Below, one piece after another: positions 35,170 to 46,506 of a DNA stretch of 64,000 bases. The stretch spans positions 863,270 through 927,269 of the forward strand of contig MU130379.1 in assembly GCA_015039465.1 (NCBI GenBank). The letters are read 5' to 3'. Made by a program: the position numbers and the translations under genes. The first letter of the stretch is position 1. Every line of letters begins with the position of its first letter. This stretch comes from Phlegmacium glaucopus. Its lineage: Eukaryota > Basidiomycota > Agaricomycetes > Agaricales > Cortinariaceae. The notes beneath the pieces were generated by a model, which saw nothing but the letters and a program-made list of their open reading frames with translations, ran no database searches and had not been told where the DNA came from.

Positions 35170-38100
35170 CTATTGCCTTCCCGCAGCAATTCGCAGGTTG
35201 GTCATACTACGATTCCTGAGTCCAGTGTCCTCATAGCTCCTCCTACCTTGAACTCCAATCGCTCCCGACCTTTGAATCCCTAGCCGACCGTCCTCCTGTA
35301 CACGATCCCCGCCCTCACCAGAAATTCGTAATGCCGTAGTGCTCACATTCTTCCTTGCATCCATCGAAAAAAGTCCTCTGCCCCCACCTCCACCTTGAAC
35401 AGGACCACTGCTAATGCCGCTTCCCACACCATGATTGCTAGTGGTACTACTCACGCTGTTATTGCTTTGATGTCGTTTCGAATCGAGGTTGAATGCATTG
35501 CCAACTGGCACGCTGAAACGGCGAATCCAACTTCCACCGGATTTAGATTTATCTTGAGGTTTTAACGGTGCGGGCTGCGGAGAGGACCCGTGAATGGTAT
35601 CTTTATTCAATCCATTATTGTTTCCTGGAAATCGGTGCGTTTCGTGTTGCTCGTACTGGGTCTCCAGTCTGGTTTTCTGCAAAGGCGATGAAGATTGTGA
35701 ATTCTGTCCGTACCTCGAGGAAAGGGGTGGGTGTATGGTTGCAGGTGGCGTATTTGTTGCTGGTGATGAAGGTGGTATAAGAAGAGAGGTATTATATGAA
35801 TATTGAGATCTTGTATTAGGTTTGGGACTCGCCGCCTCAGGTGATGATCCAAGAGGAGCAACTTCAGGGAGGTCATCGAGATCCATCTGCGAAAGGCGGC
35901 GCTCCAATTGATGTTGAAGGGATACTCGTCGCTCTCGAGAACGTAACATGGGTTGGTGACGACCATCACTCTCGTTTTTCTCTCGCATATTGACAAGCCG
36001 AAGTCGATCCCTCTCTAATTCCTGAGTGCGTATCTCCAACTCTCTTTCCTTTTCTTTTAACTGTTGTTCTCGCTTTCGTCGTTCAGAGAGTATGGGATCA
36101 TCGTCCCGCTGCTGTTGGCGATCATCTTCCGAGTTGGAGACAGAACGACTCTGTGGCGACATCGATAGATGGTCTTGATAGACCGCCTCTTGAGATTGAC
36201 GTGGTGGAGTATCGACAAGCGGGAGGGACTGTTGTCGCGACGGTAATGTGGTTCTCGGTTTGGGTGAAAGAGGCGCATCAGCTGGCTGATATCGCGATGC
36301 TAGACTATTTACGCTCAGAGGTAATCGAGGAAGCTCTCGTGGCGGAGGAGACGTCGAGCCAGACTGCGAAATCAATAATATGAACATTTATTTATAACAA
36401 TGAGAAACGGAAGTGACGTACTGTATTAGAAAATCGATTCCGCATAGCGGCAACCAGGCTTGATCCAGTATCTGCTCTTTCGAGAGAGACACGAGCCTTA
36501 GAATTATCGTTTGTTCGTGAATTCGGTGGCCTTTCTGCATTGTAATCCATGCCAAATTCGCGCCCGATATCTTGGTAATCATCCTGGCTATGTGGATGTG
36601 TATTCGAAGGGCGTGTATCGCTTGATGAAGATGATCCGTGCCTCGCGTCGTGTGGAAGATATTCGAATGCCTGTTGCCTGATATCTGTAGGCATGGTCAT
36701 TTGTGGTTGTGTCGTTGGCTGGCCTACGTTATTCGGTGAAAGTGTAGTAGGTAATATTGAATCCGATTCTCTGCCTTGTATTCGAGGTCGTATTCCTGGG
36801 TTATCACGTGTGTGTTGTTGGTATTCTGTCTGATCCGACTCTTCAACGTCGTCGAGCCCACGTCGATCATCATTGGCGGAAACCGGGGGGTCCATCTGTT
36901 GGGGTGGGATGTTGATGTTGGAGGTAGAGGGGTGAGCTGATTGCGAAATCGATGATTGCTGTGGTTGTTGACGAGGTGGAGGCAAAGGGTAATGGGTCGG
37001 AGGTATTGGAAAGGCAGACAATGAACGAACGGAGCCTGTGTTGGGATCCACAAACGGTAGCCTCGGGGGCTCGAGGTTCGTTGGAGCAGAATCTGCTTGT
37101 CCTTCAGCATTTGTCGCACTGTAGAAATACTGTTTCGAGATGGGTGAACCGCTTGCAGGGAGGTTATAACCCCTCAAAGGCGAATCACCCCATGAATGTT
37201 GAGCCAGAGGGGATGTAGAATGACCGACCGGTAGCAGCAGTTGTTCAGTTGACTCTCGAAATTCGGGGGTCCTTTCTCTTATCTCTTCTTGAGCTGGTAA
37301 TGACAATTGCTGACTGTCTTCCTCGATTGATCTGACGGCTCCAGGCATGGACTGGGGTTGTCGGGGGCTGGAAGTATCTATGTCAGGCAAACCCTGAGGA
37401 ACGGAACCCGACCAGCCACCTTCACATAATGCCCGCCATTCACCCAAAGGACCAACGGTTGGCGAGAAACGACGAATACTTTCGCAAGAACGTTGCCACT
37501 CAGCATCTGCAACACGAGACAAGCAAGCAGCCACGCAGTAGGTGGTTGTTGTGTGTCGCTGGGTAACATTGAGAGCATGGTTTCTGCGTTCAGCATTCAT
37601 TTAACCTCTCTACATTTTAGGCAAATCAGATACGCACTGTGTCTCTTGCGAAATTTCAGGTCCCAAAGTGCTGATAAGGTTAATGTATCGTGCATGCTCT
37701 TCTTGAGCATCTGACACTTTCTTCTTTGACTTCTTCTCATATGCCAGACCTAGCGCCAAATCATTACTCTAAGTTTTTGGAAAAGATATTCAGACATACC
37801 AGCTTGCTTTATCTTGGCGTTGGCATTGATGATCCTCTCATCATGTGCCTTCTCTTCTCTCTATGATACCTCCAGCAGGTTTGTGGTAGCAACGATATTT
37901 GACAAATAGACCTACAGCAAGCTTCTTGAACCATTTCTTTACTTCATTGCTGATGCCGTCGTACTCCTTGTCCATAACTTTTGCAAATTTGGAATCGATG
38001 TCCGATAACACTTCAAAGATGGTTGCACTTGTGTGTAAGGCATTGGCTAGTAATTGTATCAGAGTCCTTATCGATACGGCATGGTATGTAACAATTACAT

Positions 38101-38295
38101 ACCTGAGATGTCCCCAGTTATCTTCAACCCAGCCGTTTCCCGCAGGGCCTTTGCTAGCTTCTTCTGCAGGACGAATACCGCACCTGCGGCTTCACAGTAT
38201 TCGTTCAATATATTGAGTAGATTCTCAATAGACTTGCAAGATTTGTGAATATCTGATCGTTCTGCTGCCATTGGAATATTTGCCGAAGAAGACAT
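35170..38295 (-). CDS. BAR-like (IMD-type) domain protein with long disordered tail
   Basis: From ATG 38295 (MSSSANIPMAAERSDIHKSC) several exons encode a helical N-terminal domain: SIENLLNILNEYCEAAGAVF, VLQKKLAKALRETAGL, ALHTSATIFEVLSDIDSKFA, KVMDKEYDGISNEVKKWFKK and KSKKKVSDAQEEHARYINLI. SRVADAEWQRSCESIRRFSP and LGEWRALCEGGW follow. This resembles the BAR/I-BAR group of membrane-curving proteins found across mushroom fungi, possibly related to yeast IVY1. The remaining about 800 residues are Pro/Ser/Gln-rich, with a coiled coil (RRKREQQLKEKERELEIRTQ) near 36050. The final 50 residues are basic. An intron at about 36366-36421 joins MRNRFSNT to SGSTSPPPRELP. A role in membrane shaping or endocytosis is inferred. 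Confidence 0.65.
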
Positions 38296-38647
38296 AGCAA
38301 TCCTGGAGCGGGAGTACTACGAGCCTTAGTGCATACAAAGACGATCGGTAATGATCGCCGGGCCCTGCTGTGCCGTCGAAGCAAGCCATAAAGAGAAGGA
38401 ATTCCCACGGCCCTTTAATCAAATGACCTTATAGTCGAGTCTCGACTGTCGTCGTCGATATCGAGTACAGTGCCTACCTTGGCTATAGACTGTAATTATG
38501 TTGAACGAGGCTTGAGCTTGAATTTCAGAGTTGTGAACAGCCTTAATTACTGCCGTGGTTCACTATCTTGCTTGTCTATGTTGTGTATAAGCTTCTTGAA
38601 TGACCACTTGAACAACTTATAACTTACCACTTTCTAGTGTCGCCGCT
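38296..38647. promoter_or_regulatory. Region between divergent BAR-like and BUD13 genes
   Basis: A 352-bp spacer separates two divergently transcribed start codons and must contain both promoters. A short pyrimidine-rich stretch precedes the BUD13 ATG. No TATA box was recognised. Confidence 0.45.
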
Positions 38648-39694
38648 ATGTCGAATCTAAAAACCTATCTTGCAGAAAAGTACATGTCTGGTCCCAAAGC
38701 CGATGCCATCCTTTCTCGAACAGGCCCTCTAAAGAAGAAGAAACGTAAAGTACAAGAGGTTACCGCAAACCCGCCAGGAGGTACAGTCATTCGTGACGAA
38801 GATGCAGGATGGGGAGAAATAACAAAGGAGGATGACAACGATGACTTGAAAGAGGCAGTAGTAGCGAACGATCGAGGGTTCAAGAAACGCAAAGTAGTCG
38901 ACGCATCTACTGAATCTAGTTGGATCACAGTGCAAGAAGGTCTAGTTAAGAAGGAAGAATCTCCACCACCAGCAGACGAACAACCTATGATTGTCGATGT
39001 ACCTTTCACAGGTGGATTGTTGAATGCTCAACAGTTGAAGAAATTCCTGCCACAAAATAATGTGACAACTACGAATGATTTGACTGCTGAGGAAATTGCG
39101 CGTGCTCAGGAGACGGTGTATCGGGACTCGTCAGGGAAGAAGATTGATACCAAGGCGGCGCGTGCTGAGGCGGCTCGGCTGAAGCGGCTAAGGGAGGAGA
39201 AGGAAGCGCAAAAGATGGAATGGGGGAAAGGCCTCATTCAGAAAGATGAAGCAGAGAAAAGAAGACAAGAATTGGAGAAACAACGAGGGACGGCGTTTGC
39301 AAGACATGCTGATGATAAAGATTTGAATGAGGAGTTGAAGGCGAAGGAGTTGTGGAACGATCCAGCCGCTGCATTTTTGACGGTAAGTTTTCTCAATGGT
39401 TTATTTCTGAACTCTCTTATTGACAATGTTTTCTGGCTGTTAGAAAACTAAATCGAAAGGGCCTCGGAAACCTGAGTACAACGGTCCTCCTCCACCACCG
39501 AATCGGTTTGGTATCAAACCCGGTTATCGGTGGGATGGTGTTGGTATGTGGTGATGCTCTACTCAACTTGAATCCCCTTGTTAACCAGTATTCTAGACAG
39601 AGGAAATGGTTTTGAAAAGAAATTATTCCAAAGCCAAAATTCAAGAAAACGGAAAGGAGCAGAAAGTTATCAATGGAGTGTGGACGATATGTGA
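38648..39694 (+). CDS. BUD13: BUD13-like pre-mRNA splicing factor (RES complex)
   Basis: Three exons: 38648-39382, 39444-39543 and 39597-39694. The protein begins [20 protein letters not shown], a classical Bud13 opening, followed by a basic LKKKKRKV stretch. The middle holds [11 protein letters not shown] and a charged coiled-coil region ([19 protein letters not shown], then [20 protein letters not shown]). The C-terminal block [20 protein letters not shown] continues to [15 protein letters not shown] and YQWSVDDM. Bud13 works with Pml1 and Snu17 in the RES complex, which binds the activated spliceosome and supports splicing and pre-mRNA retention in the nucleus. All splice joins keep frame. 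Length (about 315 codons) is close to the fungal average. Confidence 0.93.
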
Positions 39695-40111
39695 GGTCCA
39701 GGAGGACGCGTGCGCTGTATCAGAGATTTCCTCTCATGTCTTCTGCTTGGTCATTGTGAGCTATTTTTCATTGCGCTTCCGCTGAGCTATCCTACAATTA
39801 GCTAAAGATAAGAATGCAGACTTTACGATTTCATGCCCGACCATCATTTATTCGGGATTGCATTGCGATCCCAGACATGTACGGTGCTCTAACTGCTGTC
39901 CGTTCCCTTTAGCAGGCCATTTATGTTTGGCTTCCAGTAGTTGTGTGCCTTTGGGGGGTACGTCAGAGTTGGAGGAATTATGGTACATTAGATAATGGCT
40001 GTGTTAATGACATGACTGTATTTAGTAAGGTGCCTATTTGTCACGGTCTATCAACTCGTCCCCATGATCATTGACCGTTGTTCACATCTTTCTTTTCTAC
40101 TGTAACTTACT
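39695..40111. other. Intergenic region
   Basis: About 417 bp between BUD13 and the BSD2-like gene, both on the plus strand. It should hold the BUD13 3' untranslated region and the BSD2 promoter. No distinctive motif is seen. Confidence 0.4.
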
Positions 40112-41483
40112 ATGCCCGCTGGTTATACTCCTCTTCCAAACCCCAGGTCTAACCCAGAGCGAGAGATGGCCGACGCCTTCGATCTCGATGACGATGTCGA
40201 CGATCATCACTCAGCACACGAGACAACTCCCCTAACTCATGACAACAACCAACCTTCTTCAGCTACAAGTCATGTTTTTCCTAGAGAAACTACCTCTATT
40301 CCAGGGACCTACGATTTCGAGCGCGAGTACGACTTCCCCCCACCTGGGTCACCACCTAGTCCAAGTTCCAGGGCGCTTCCAAATGACTTTGGAAATTCAA
40401 ACGGTTTGCTACCCATGTCACCTATCCAAATACCCAAGCCGAGGGTATCCTTTTTCCGAAGAGCCGTTGGAGCTATTTTACCTACCCATTACGCAAGAGT
40501 GCCAACGACGGAAGCTCACCTTACACGGCCAACAGGAGGTGGCATTGAAAACGATGGCGTGTTTGCCAACGTTACAGCGAAACCTCAACGAGCAAGGGTA
40601 GTTCAGACTGACGATGGTGGTATATACGTAGCTCCTGAAAATAGTCAAGACCAAGGCCCCCCTGTACGTCTTAATCGACTCTAGCTTTTGTGCTTAAAGA
40701 AATCTCAAACACGTTTTTCCTCCCCCTAGTCCTATTTAGAAGCACAGGCAGACGCTGTTCCTCCTTACTGGGAGACAACAATTCATGCGCCCGCAGGTTT
40801 AGAGCCCGGCGCCGATATGATCATCGATGACCTTCCTACTGGCTCTTTCTTAATATTCTGCTTAAACGTTTTCATTTCATTCTTCTTCCAATTTATTGGA
40901 TTCCTTCTTACCTACCTCCTCCACACTACCCATGCTGCCAAGTATGGCTCACGAGCTGGTCTTGGTCTTACACTCATTCAGTATGGTTTTTATTCACGGG
41001 TCGCCGGAGATGCTCAGTCGCCATTAAATGAATCATCAAGCGAACGCTCCGAACTAGGTGGCGTTCCAAATGGTAGTCCGACAACACCGATGCTAGCAAC
41101 GCCTAATCAGCATGGAATGTCGCCCGCATCAAAAGATTGGTTGTCATTCTTGTTTATGACCCTGGGTACAGCCATTCCTCGCAAATCTTTTTTTTTTCTC
41201 ACATGCTGATTTTTGTCGATTATCAGGCTGGTTTCTCCTTCTCACTTCCATTATAGGATTTTGGAGAGTCAAGCGGTGGGAACAATCTGTCCGCCCAGCC
41301 GTTGTCCCATCAACTGTTGAACAAGTAGAAGATCGGGATGTCCTTGGGCATGTTTTTGGGATCTCCCAACCTCCTGAAGATAACCAGTCTAGGGAAAGAC
41401 CAACAACCCCAGCTACTCCAACACAGAGCGCTCTGTCGCAGGCAAGATTGGCCAGGGATCTTCGGGCTGCAGGACTTTTATAA
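40112..41483 (+). CDS. BSD2: BSD2/NDFIP-type membrane adaptor for Rsp5/NEDD4 ubiquitin ligase
   Basis: Exons 40112-40663, 40730-41165 and 41227-41483. The cytosolic head is acidic and Pro/Ser-rich. Three membrane helices follow: GSFLIFCLNVFISFFFQFIG, FLLTYLLHTTHAAKYGSR with AGLGLTLIQYGFY, and DWLSFLFMTLG spliced to WFLLLTSIIGFWRVKRWE. This is the NDFIP/Bsd2 family layout. Just before the helices, GPP at the end of exon 1 is spliced to SYLEAQADAVPPYWETT, creating a PPSY (PPxY) motif, the WW-domain ligand of Rsp5, across the junction. Bsd2 works in the Golgi/endosome and directs metal transporters and other membrane proteins to ubiquitin-dependent vacuolar sorting. The tail after the last helix is disordered. 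Confidence 0.88.
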
Positions 41484-41640
41484 TCTCCAACCATCCCCTG
41501 CGTCCGACCTAGTTGCCTAAATTATTGTTTTCTCGTTTGGGGAATGTACAGAGTGTATATGTAGTCCTTCCTTTTCCAAAACTGCCATACCGTTCTGTTT
41601 TATTTATGCTTATAAATATCAAGAATCATATAATGGTCTT

Positions 41641-43185
41641 TCAAGGTTGTTTTTCAAAACTCATCAAAGACCAGATGGATACACGGTTGTCTTTACCACC
41701 TGCAACAAGCCACCTAGACCGATCCAATTTTTCTTCGTTGCTCAACTCTTCATCATCTGAATCAATTCCTTCAACTTCAGGATTCTCTTCAACTTGTATG
41801 GACCTAGCAAATTCTAAACATTGACAAGCGGACTTGTGATATTTGAGTGTTCCCAGAGATTTAAAAGATTTCGTTGAATAGAGGCGGATTCTTTATGTGA
41901 GGCGTGAGCAAATGAATGAAATGATAATGGAACAAAATGATTCTCACTTTCCATCCCAACCTCCTACTGCGGTCACTTTCCCATCATCACGGATTGCGAT
42001 AGACCCATTGCCGGCATATTTAGTGCGGTGAGCGATAAAGTCTACTTCAGGTGAGGGATTCTCCGTCTGGGTTATGGTGAACGAATGATCGGGGTTCGTG
42101 TTTGCGATAGACGCACCGATAAATCGTAACGACAAATGAGATTATCAGCTGAAATAGTTAATGCAAAATCATTCGATCGTGAAACTCTCATGGCCATGAC
42201 TGTAAATGATTCAAGGGGTCAATGGAGACACACATGGGGAGATAACCATGTTTTCCCTACTTGACTCGACGTGAAGTTTGGACTTCCAAACTATGTTCCA
42301 TCCCAAACCCTCAACCGAAGTCTCTTTGTCATTCTGAGTATATTCACGAAGAACCACACTACCGTCCTCATAAGCGCAAAGAAGACACAATCTCCTATCC
42401 TGTACTGCCGAAATCGAGGGTTGAGTTTGACTTTGATGATAGAGATGTAAGGACATTATAATCCCTGAAAATAAAAGATGAGAACCATATAGAAGTTGTG
42501 CTGTACGCGTAAAAAAAAAGAGACCTGATGTATTTCTACCTCCAGGATTTGAAGAAAAGATGGACTTTTGTATTTCTTGACCGATGGTAGCATGTATTCT
42601 ATTCCGAGCCGGGAGAGACCAGACATCTACCTGTTTAGGAAACGAGGTATAATACTTCCTAGCGTTAGGCGAAAGGAAATGCATACGGTTGATGAGTCGA
42701 CAAGATTAGGAAGGGCAATTAAGGCTTTGGACTCTTTTTCTAATCCGGTGACCAGTCCGAGCAACGAGAAACGACAAAAGTTGAGGGCGTTTACGTCCAT
42801 GGAAAAACATAGCGTTGGGACAGGTAAGCTGGGTAATGCAGCAGAGCCACCAAGTCGAGCGGAGAAAGGTGTTTCCTCAATTCTTTGCCACAAGTGAAGT
42901 TTATTATCTCGGGCATGTCTGTATTGAAAAAGTTAGCAGGCAAAGTAATTAAAGTTTACATGCATACGTTACTATATACTTGTCCCACTCTTCTACACCC
43001 AAAATACCATCAGTATGTGCGTTCCATTGAGTTATGGCGCGTAAAGAACGTGTCGATGTCACGACGACTTTGCCTGATGCATCGCCAGAATATATTCTTT
43101 CATTATCTGCAGAAGTGGAAAGTGCGCTTATTGGAGAGGAATGTGAGCGAAGTATGTGTTGTGGGGTAGGCGGTAGATCAGCCAT
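41641..43185 (-). CDS. ASA1: ASA1-like WD-repeat protein (ASTRA complex)
   Basis: From ATG 43185 (MADLPPTPQHILRSHSSPIS) the chain forms WD-type beta-propeller repeats: ISALSTSADNERIYSGDASG, WNAHTDGILGVEEWDKYIVT, LHVWQRIEETPF, STVDVWSLPARNRIH, RLCLLCAYEDGSVVLREY and the final SRWLVAGGKDNRVSIWSL. Low-complexity insertions occur (a DSDDEELSNEEKLDRSRW loop). Order and spacing fit Asa1, a component of the ASTRA assembly that supports folding of Tel2-dependent PI3K-like kinases and chromatin complexes in the nucleus. The last exon is reached over an intron after VGGWDGK and ends at TGA 41641-41643. Exons near 42480-42620 are short and I did not place every boundary. It converges with BSD2, leaving 157 bp between stops. 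Confidence 0.82.
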
Positions 43186-43257
43186 AATATGACCAAACAT
43201 GTCGAACGTGTCGAGGTCACCTTTTAAACTTGTCATACCATCTGCTTTCTCCATAAA
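43186..43257. promoter_or_regulatory. Candidate 72-bp bidirectional promoter between ASA1 and SPC3
   Basis: The inferred start codons of ASA1 (minus, 43185) and SPC3 (plus, 43258) are only 72 bp apart. If both starts are right, each transcript's 5' end must lie in or beyond this gap, probably with overlapping transcripts. A longer in-frame ASA1 start at about 43241 also exists and would shrink the gap further. Confidence 0.55.
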
Positions 43258-44004
43258 ATGCACACTATACTCACTCGAGTCAACAATGTATCCGCCTTTA
43301 TGTCGTCGTGTCTGATGGCCCTCTTGGCGGCTATCGCGCTCACCACCTTTATGTTCAATGCAAACCCTCAAGGCGACTTGACTATTTCTTCTATAAAAGT
43401 GTTAGTTCGCTCTTGATCCTGAACCATGGAAGACTTTTTTATTGGTGACTTCTTGTTAGCGTTTCCTCTAATGCACGACGATACCATAATCGTAAACAAG
43501 ACCTCACTTTAGTTAATTTCAATCTTACCGCAGGTATACAACACCTTTCTTTTTTAAAATCCGACCACACTCAAATATATGCCAGACCTAACGCCTCTTT
43601 TTAACTGGAACACCAAGCAATTATTCTTGTACTTGGAAGCGGAATATGATAACGCTAAAGGAGTGCGTCGCCAAATGCCTCACTCATTGGCATTAATTTA
43701 ACCTTGACTCCCAGGTGAAGAACGAAGTGGTCATTTGGGATCGCATTGTACAACGGAAAGAGGATGCCTTCATTAAAGTTGTGGGCAAGAGCAAATACAT
43801 GCTTCGTGACTTGTCATCCACATTCAAGTGAGCAAGTATCAATCTTGTCGTCACGAACGAGCTGATTTTGCTCCTAGAAATGTGTCACCAGCATATTACT
43901 CTCTCAAATACAACATTATGCCTTATGTAGGAGTTCTAACATACGGTGAGGCTGCAAGGACTTCAGAGGCGATCGCCTTCCCAGCGGCGCAGTCTCGTCT
44001 ATAG
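43258..44004 (+). CDS. SPC3: Signal peptidase complex subunit 3
   Basis: Five exons: 43258-43400, 43460-43533, 43586-43662, one from 43715 ending in TTCAA near 43828, and a last one ending at TAG 44002-44004. The protein starts MHTILTRVNNVSAFMSSCLM with one N-terminal signal-anchor helix (ALLAAIALTTFMF). The luminal domain follows: RYHNRKQDLTLVNFNLTA, DLTPLFNWNTKQLFLYLEAE, VKNEVVIWDRIVQRKEDAFI, YMLRDLSSTFK, NVSPAYYSLKYNIMPYVGVL and TYGEAARTSEAIAFP. These are conserved SPC3/SPCS3 blocks. The subunit is a single-pass endoplasmic reticulum protein needed by the complex that removes signal peptides. An N-glycosylation site (NLT) is present. The whole gene is intact. Confidence 0.93.
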
Positions 44005-44106
44005 AATGCTCGTACAATGTATTCTTTTATTCGGGAAGCGCAAAAACATATTGGATCCAACCTACACCGACAGTCTTGTTGAGGTAACGATGCTGATTGC
44101 GCAGTT

Positions 44107-45552
44107 CCTATACCTTTTCGGATTTCCCAACCAAGACCTCAACCTCTATTTTGATACTCTCGAGGAAGTCCTTGGTCGTCTTGACAGGTGTCCAGCCTAT
44201 TGACCTTGCTCTATTCGCTTGAGCATGGCAATTTGTGCCAATCAGCGTTGAGCCCTGGAATCCATATACTTATCAGATCTGGATCAAACACACTTCACGG
44301 ATGACGACTCACGCGCCAAAAATACTTATCAAATTCTTCTTTTGTAAGTGTTGTTGGTTCAGGATCATCCACTTTTCCAAACGACATAAGAGCCTCTCCA
44401 ATTGCCTTGCTAACCTGGTAAAAGTCGTGTTCACCATTCGCTGCAAAGTATACACCCTCACGACCATGTCCTGTACCAGGGTTGGAGACAATCGAATTGT
44501 AAAGCAAAACGAAGATATCAGCGACTTTGAATGCCACGTTAAAACTCAAAGCTAACAAGGTTATTGAGGAAGTTTTACCTTCTTGAATGTCCACATTGGG
44601 CCAGATATTTTTGCCTGGTCCCACCATACCTGCTCGACCTCGGGCCAAAGCTATCTCAACAAACCATGGAATCGAGATCGAATGAGCCTTCTGTATTCCC
44701 TGCTCAACCAGTTCACCAGTAGCAATGCCATATACCATTGAAGGTGATATGATGTAAGCCTTGACGTATCCTGCCATGCCAGTCCATGGTAATCAGTGAG
44801 CAATGATACTTATCTCAAGTCGGATGACTTTTCTCTAACGTACCTTCTTTATCAGCATTAAGCAATTCTAGTTCTACATCCCTGTGAATCTGAGTATCAG
44901 GAAGCGTTTCAAGCTGGTCGGGATTGGTATCATCATAGATCGTGGAAGGGAGGTTGTCCCCAAGAGCATTGTCAGCGAGTACGCCTACAGGAATGGGATG
45001 TAACTGATGTAAGCTCACGACTCCCGGACTTACCGGTGCCAGACTAAATAATGAAGATTTCGGCATCAGTATGGGAAGTCGAGACTTCAAGAAACCAAAA
45101 TACCGTATGAATGAAGATCGGTGCAATACCACTCGTCTGATAACGTGTCTTCAAACCTTTCAAGGTCGCTTTTGCTGCCACGAGGTCGTCACAATCGGCC
45201 TTTCGAGAAGACGATTTAGATTCAGTGCTACTGGACTCAAAGATATACTACGTACCACTGCAATCACGACATCAGTCTGTGCAGTCAAATTCTCCATCAA
45301 CGATGTGTCGGAGTGAGATCCCACAACTGGGTTGACGCCAAAGGCCTTCAATTTTTCTGCCTTCTCTGGTGAACGCACAAGAACTGTGATATTGAAGGAA
45401 CCAACGTCAGGGTGCTTGAGAAAACGCGAAAGCACGGTGCCTCCAATGTATCCTCAATTCCGAATCACACATCGTTAGCCTCGCATTAAAAAAGTCTAGT
45501 AGCTTGTGGGTCTACCTGTTGCTCCAGTGAGAAAAATGTTGGTTTTGGTCAT
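44107..45552 (-). CDS. NmrA-like NAD(P)-binding Rossmann-fold protein (copy 1)
   Basis: From ATG 45552, MTKTNIFLTGATG is spliced to YIGGTVLSRFLKHPDVGSFN, rebuilding the glycine-rich dinucleotide motif TGATGYIGG. Then ITVLVRSPEKAEKLKAFGVN, TAQTDVVIAVADCDDLVAAK, GLKTRYQTSGIAPIFIHTSG, YVKAYIISPSMVYGIATGEL, RAGMVGPGKNIWPNVDIQEV, ADIFVLLYNSIV, GREGVYFAANGEHDFYQVSK and a C-terminal GWTPVKTTKDFLES follow. It belongs to the short-chain dehydrogenase-related NmrA/isoflavone-reductase-like group. Such proteins act either as redox sensors or as reductases; which applies is unknown. A close paralogue with the same exon plan lies 950 bp upstream. About seven introns were seen, all in frame. Confidence 0.85.
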
Positions 45553-46506
45553 GGTCTGTGAAGTTACTGAGAGGGGGTAGTCGATAGATAACTTGTGAGT
45601 TGTAAATGTCGTCCTGTCAACGTTTTATATCTCTTACATTAATCCTATCATTTAATCACAGATTCCTATCTCAACCACATGTTCTTACCAATCGTCATCC
45701 TGATTTGCTCATGACCCTAGCGGACGTCGCAATCATTGCATGAATGATCGAAGTGTGAATTGGTAACTCTCAATCTACCCTCAAGTACTGGACCAGATAA
45801 TATCCTTGAATTCATGAAGGGCTTATACTAAAGCTGAACTTTGAATGGTAAATAACCATTCCCATTGAATTTTATTTTTTTGGAAATGAAGCTTCTCATT
45901 CATCGCAGGTGACGTATGCAGAGTTTAAGTTCCGCATTACTGACACTGGTTCTGGTTTATACCACATTTCCTGCTCCAGCCTCCGGAGTCCGGTCTCCGC
46001 GCTCACTGGAGGGTTATTATGTTATTATGTGGTTGTCTTGACTGGCTTCCAATCAGTATAAGTATCTTCATATGCATCTATTCGCGACAGCGCGGTTATT
46101 TGTGCCAAACGAATAAGAAAAGCTCCCCAAATTAACAAAAAGAAAGAGAAGAGAAGCCCCATGCCACTGGTCACTATTGTTCTTCTTTAATAAATTTAAA
46201 TATACTTGGTTTGCGATTGTCGTCCCTAGAACCTACCCGATAAACCCCCCGGCATTCGTTCCCCACTTAGGAATGCGGGCTTTGTCGCACCGCCGGGCCT
46301 ACTATCACCATGTTGAGAGTGAAGTCTTGAGAAGTGTTAAGGTTTGTGAGCTATGAATTTCGGAAGCCTTATTCGATAACCCTAAGTTGTCCAAGTCCAG
46401 AATCCTTTTCATTGACATGCTCGTGTCTGGAATACAACACCCAGGCACGTCACTAACTGTTTACAACCATAAATGCCGGACGGCGGTCTGCATGATGTGG
46501 CTCAGT
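45553..46506. other. Spacer between the two NmrA-like paralogues
   Basis: About 950 bp that should contain the promoter of copy 1 and the 3' untranslated region of copy 2. No open frame of note. The stretch around 46240-46300 is C-rich with a small inverted repeat (GCATTC...GAATGC), probably not meaningful. Confidence 0.4.
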
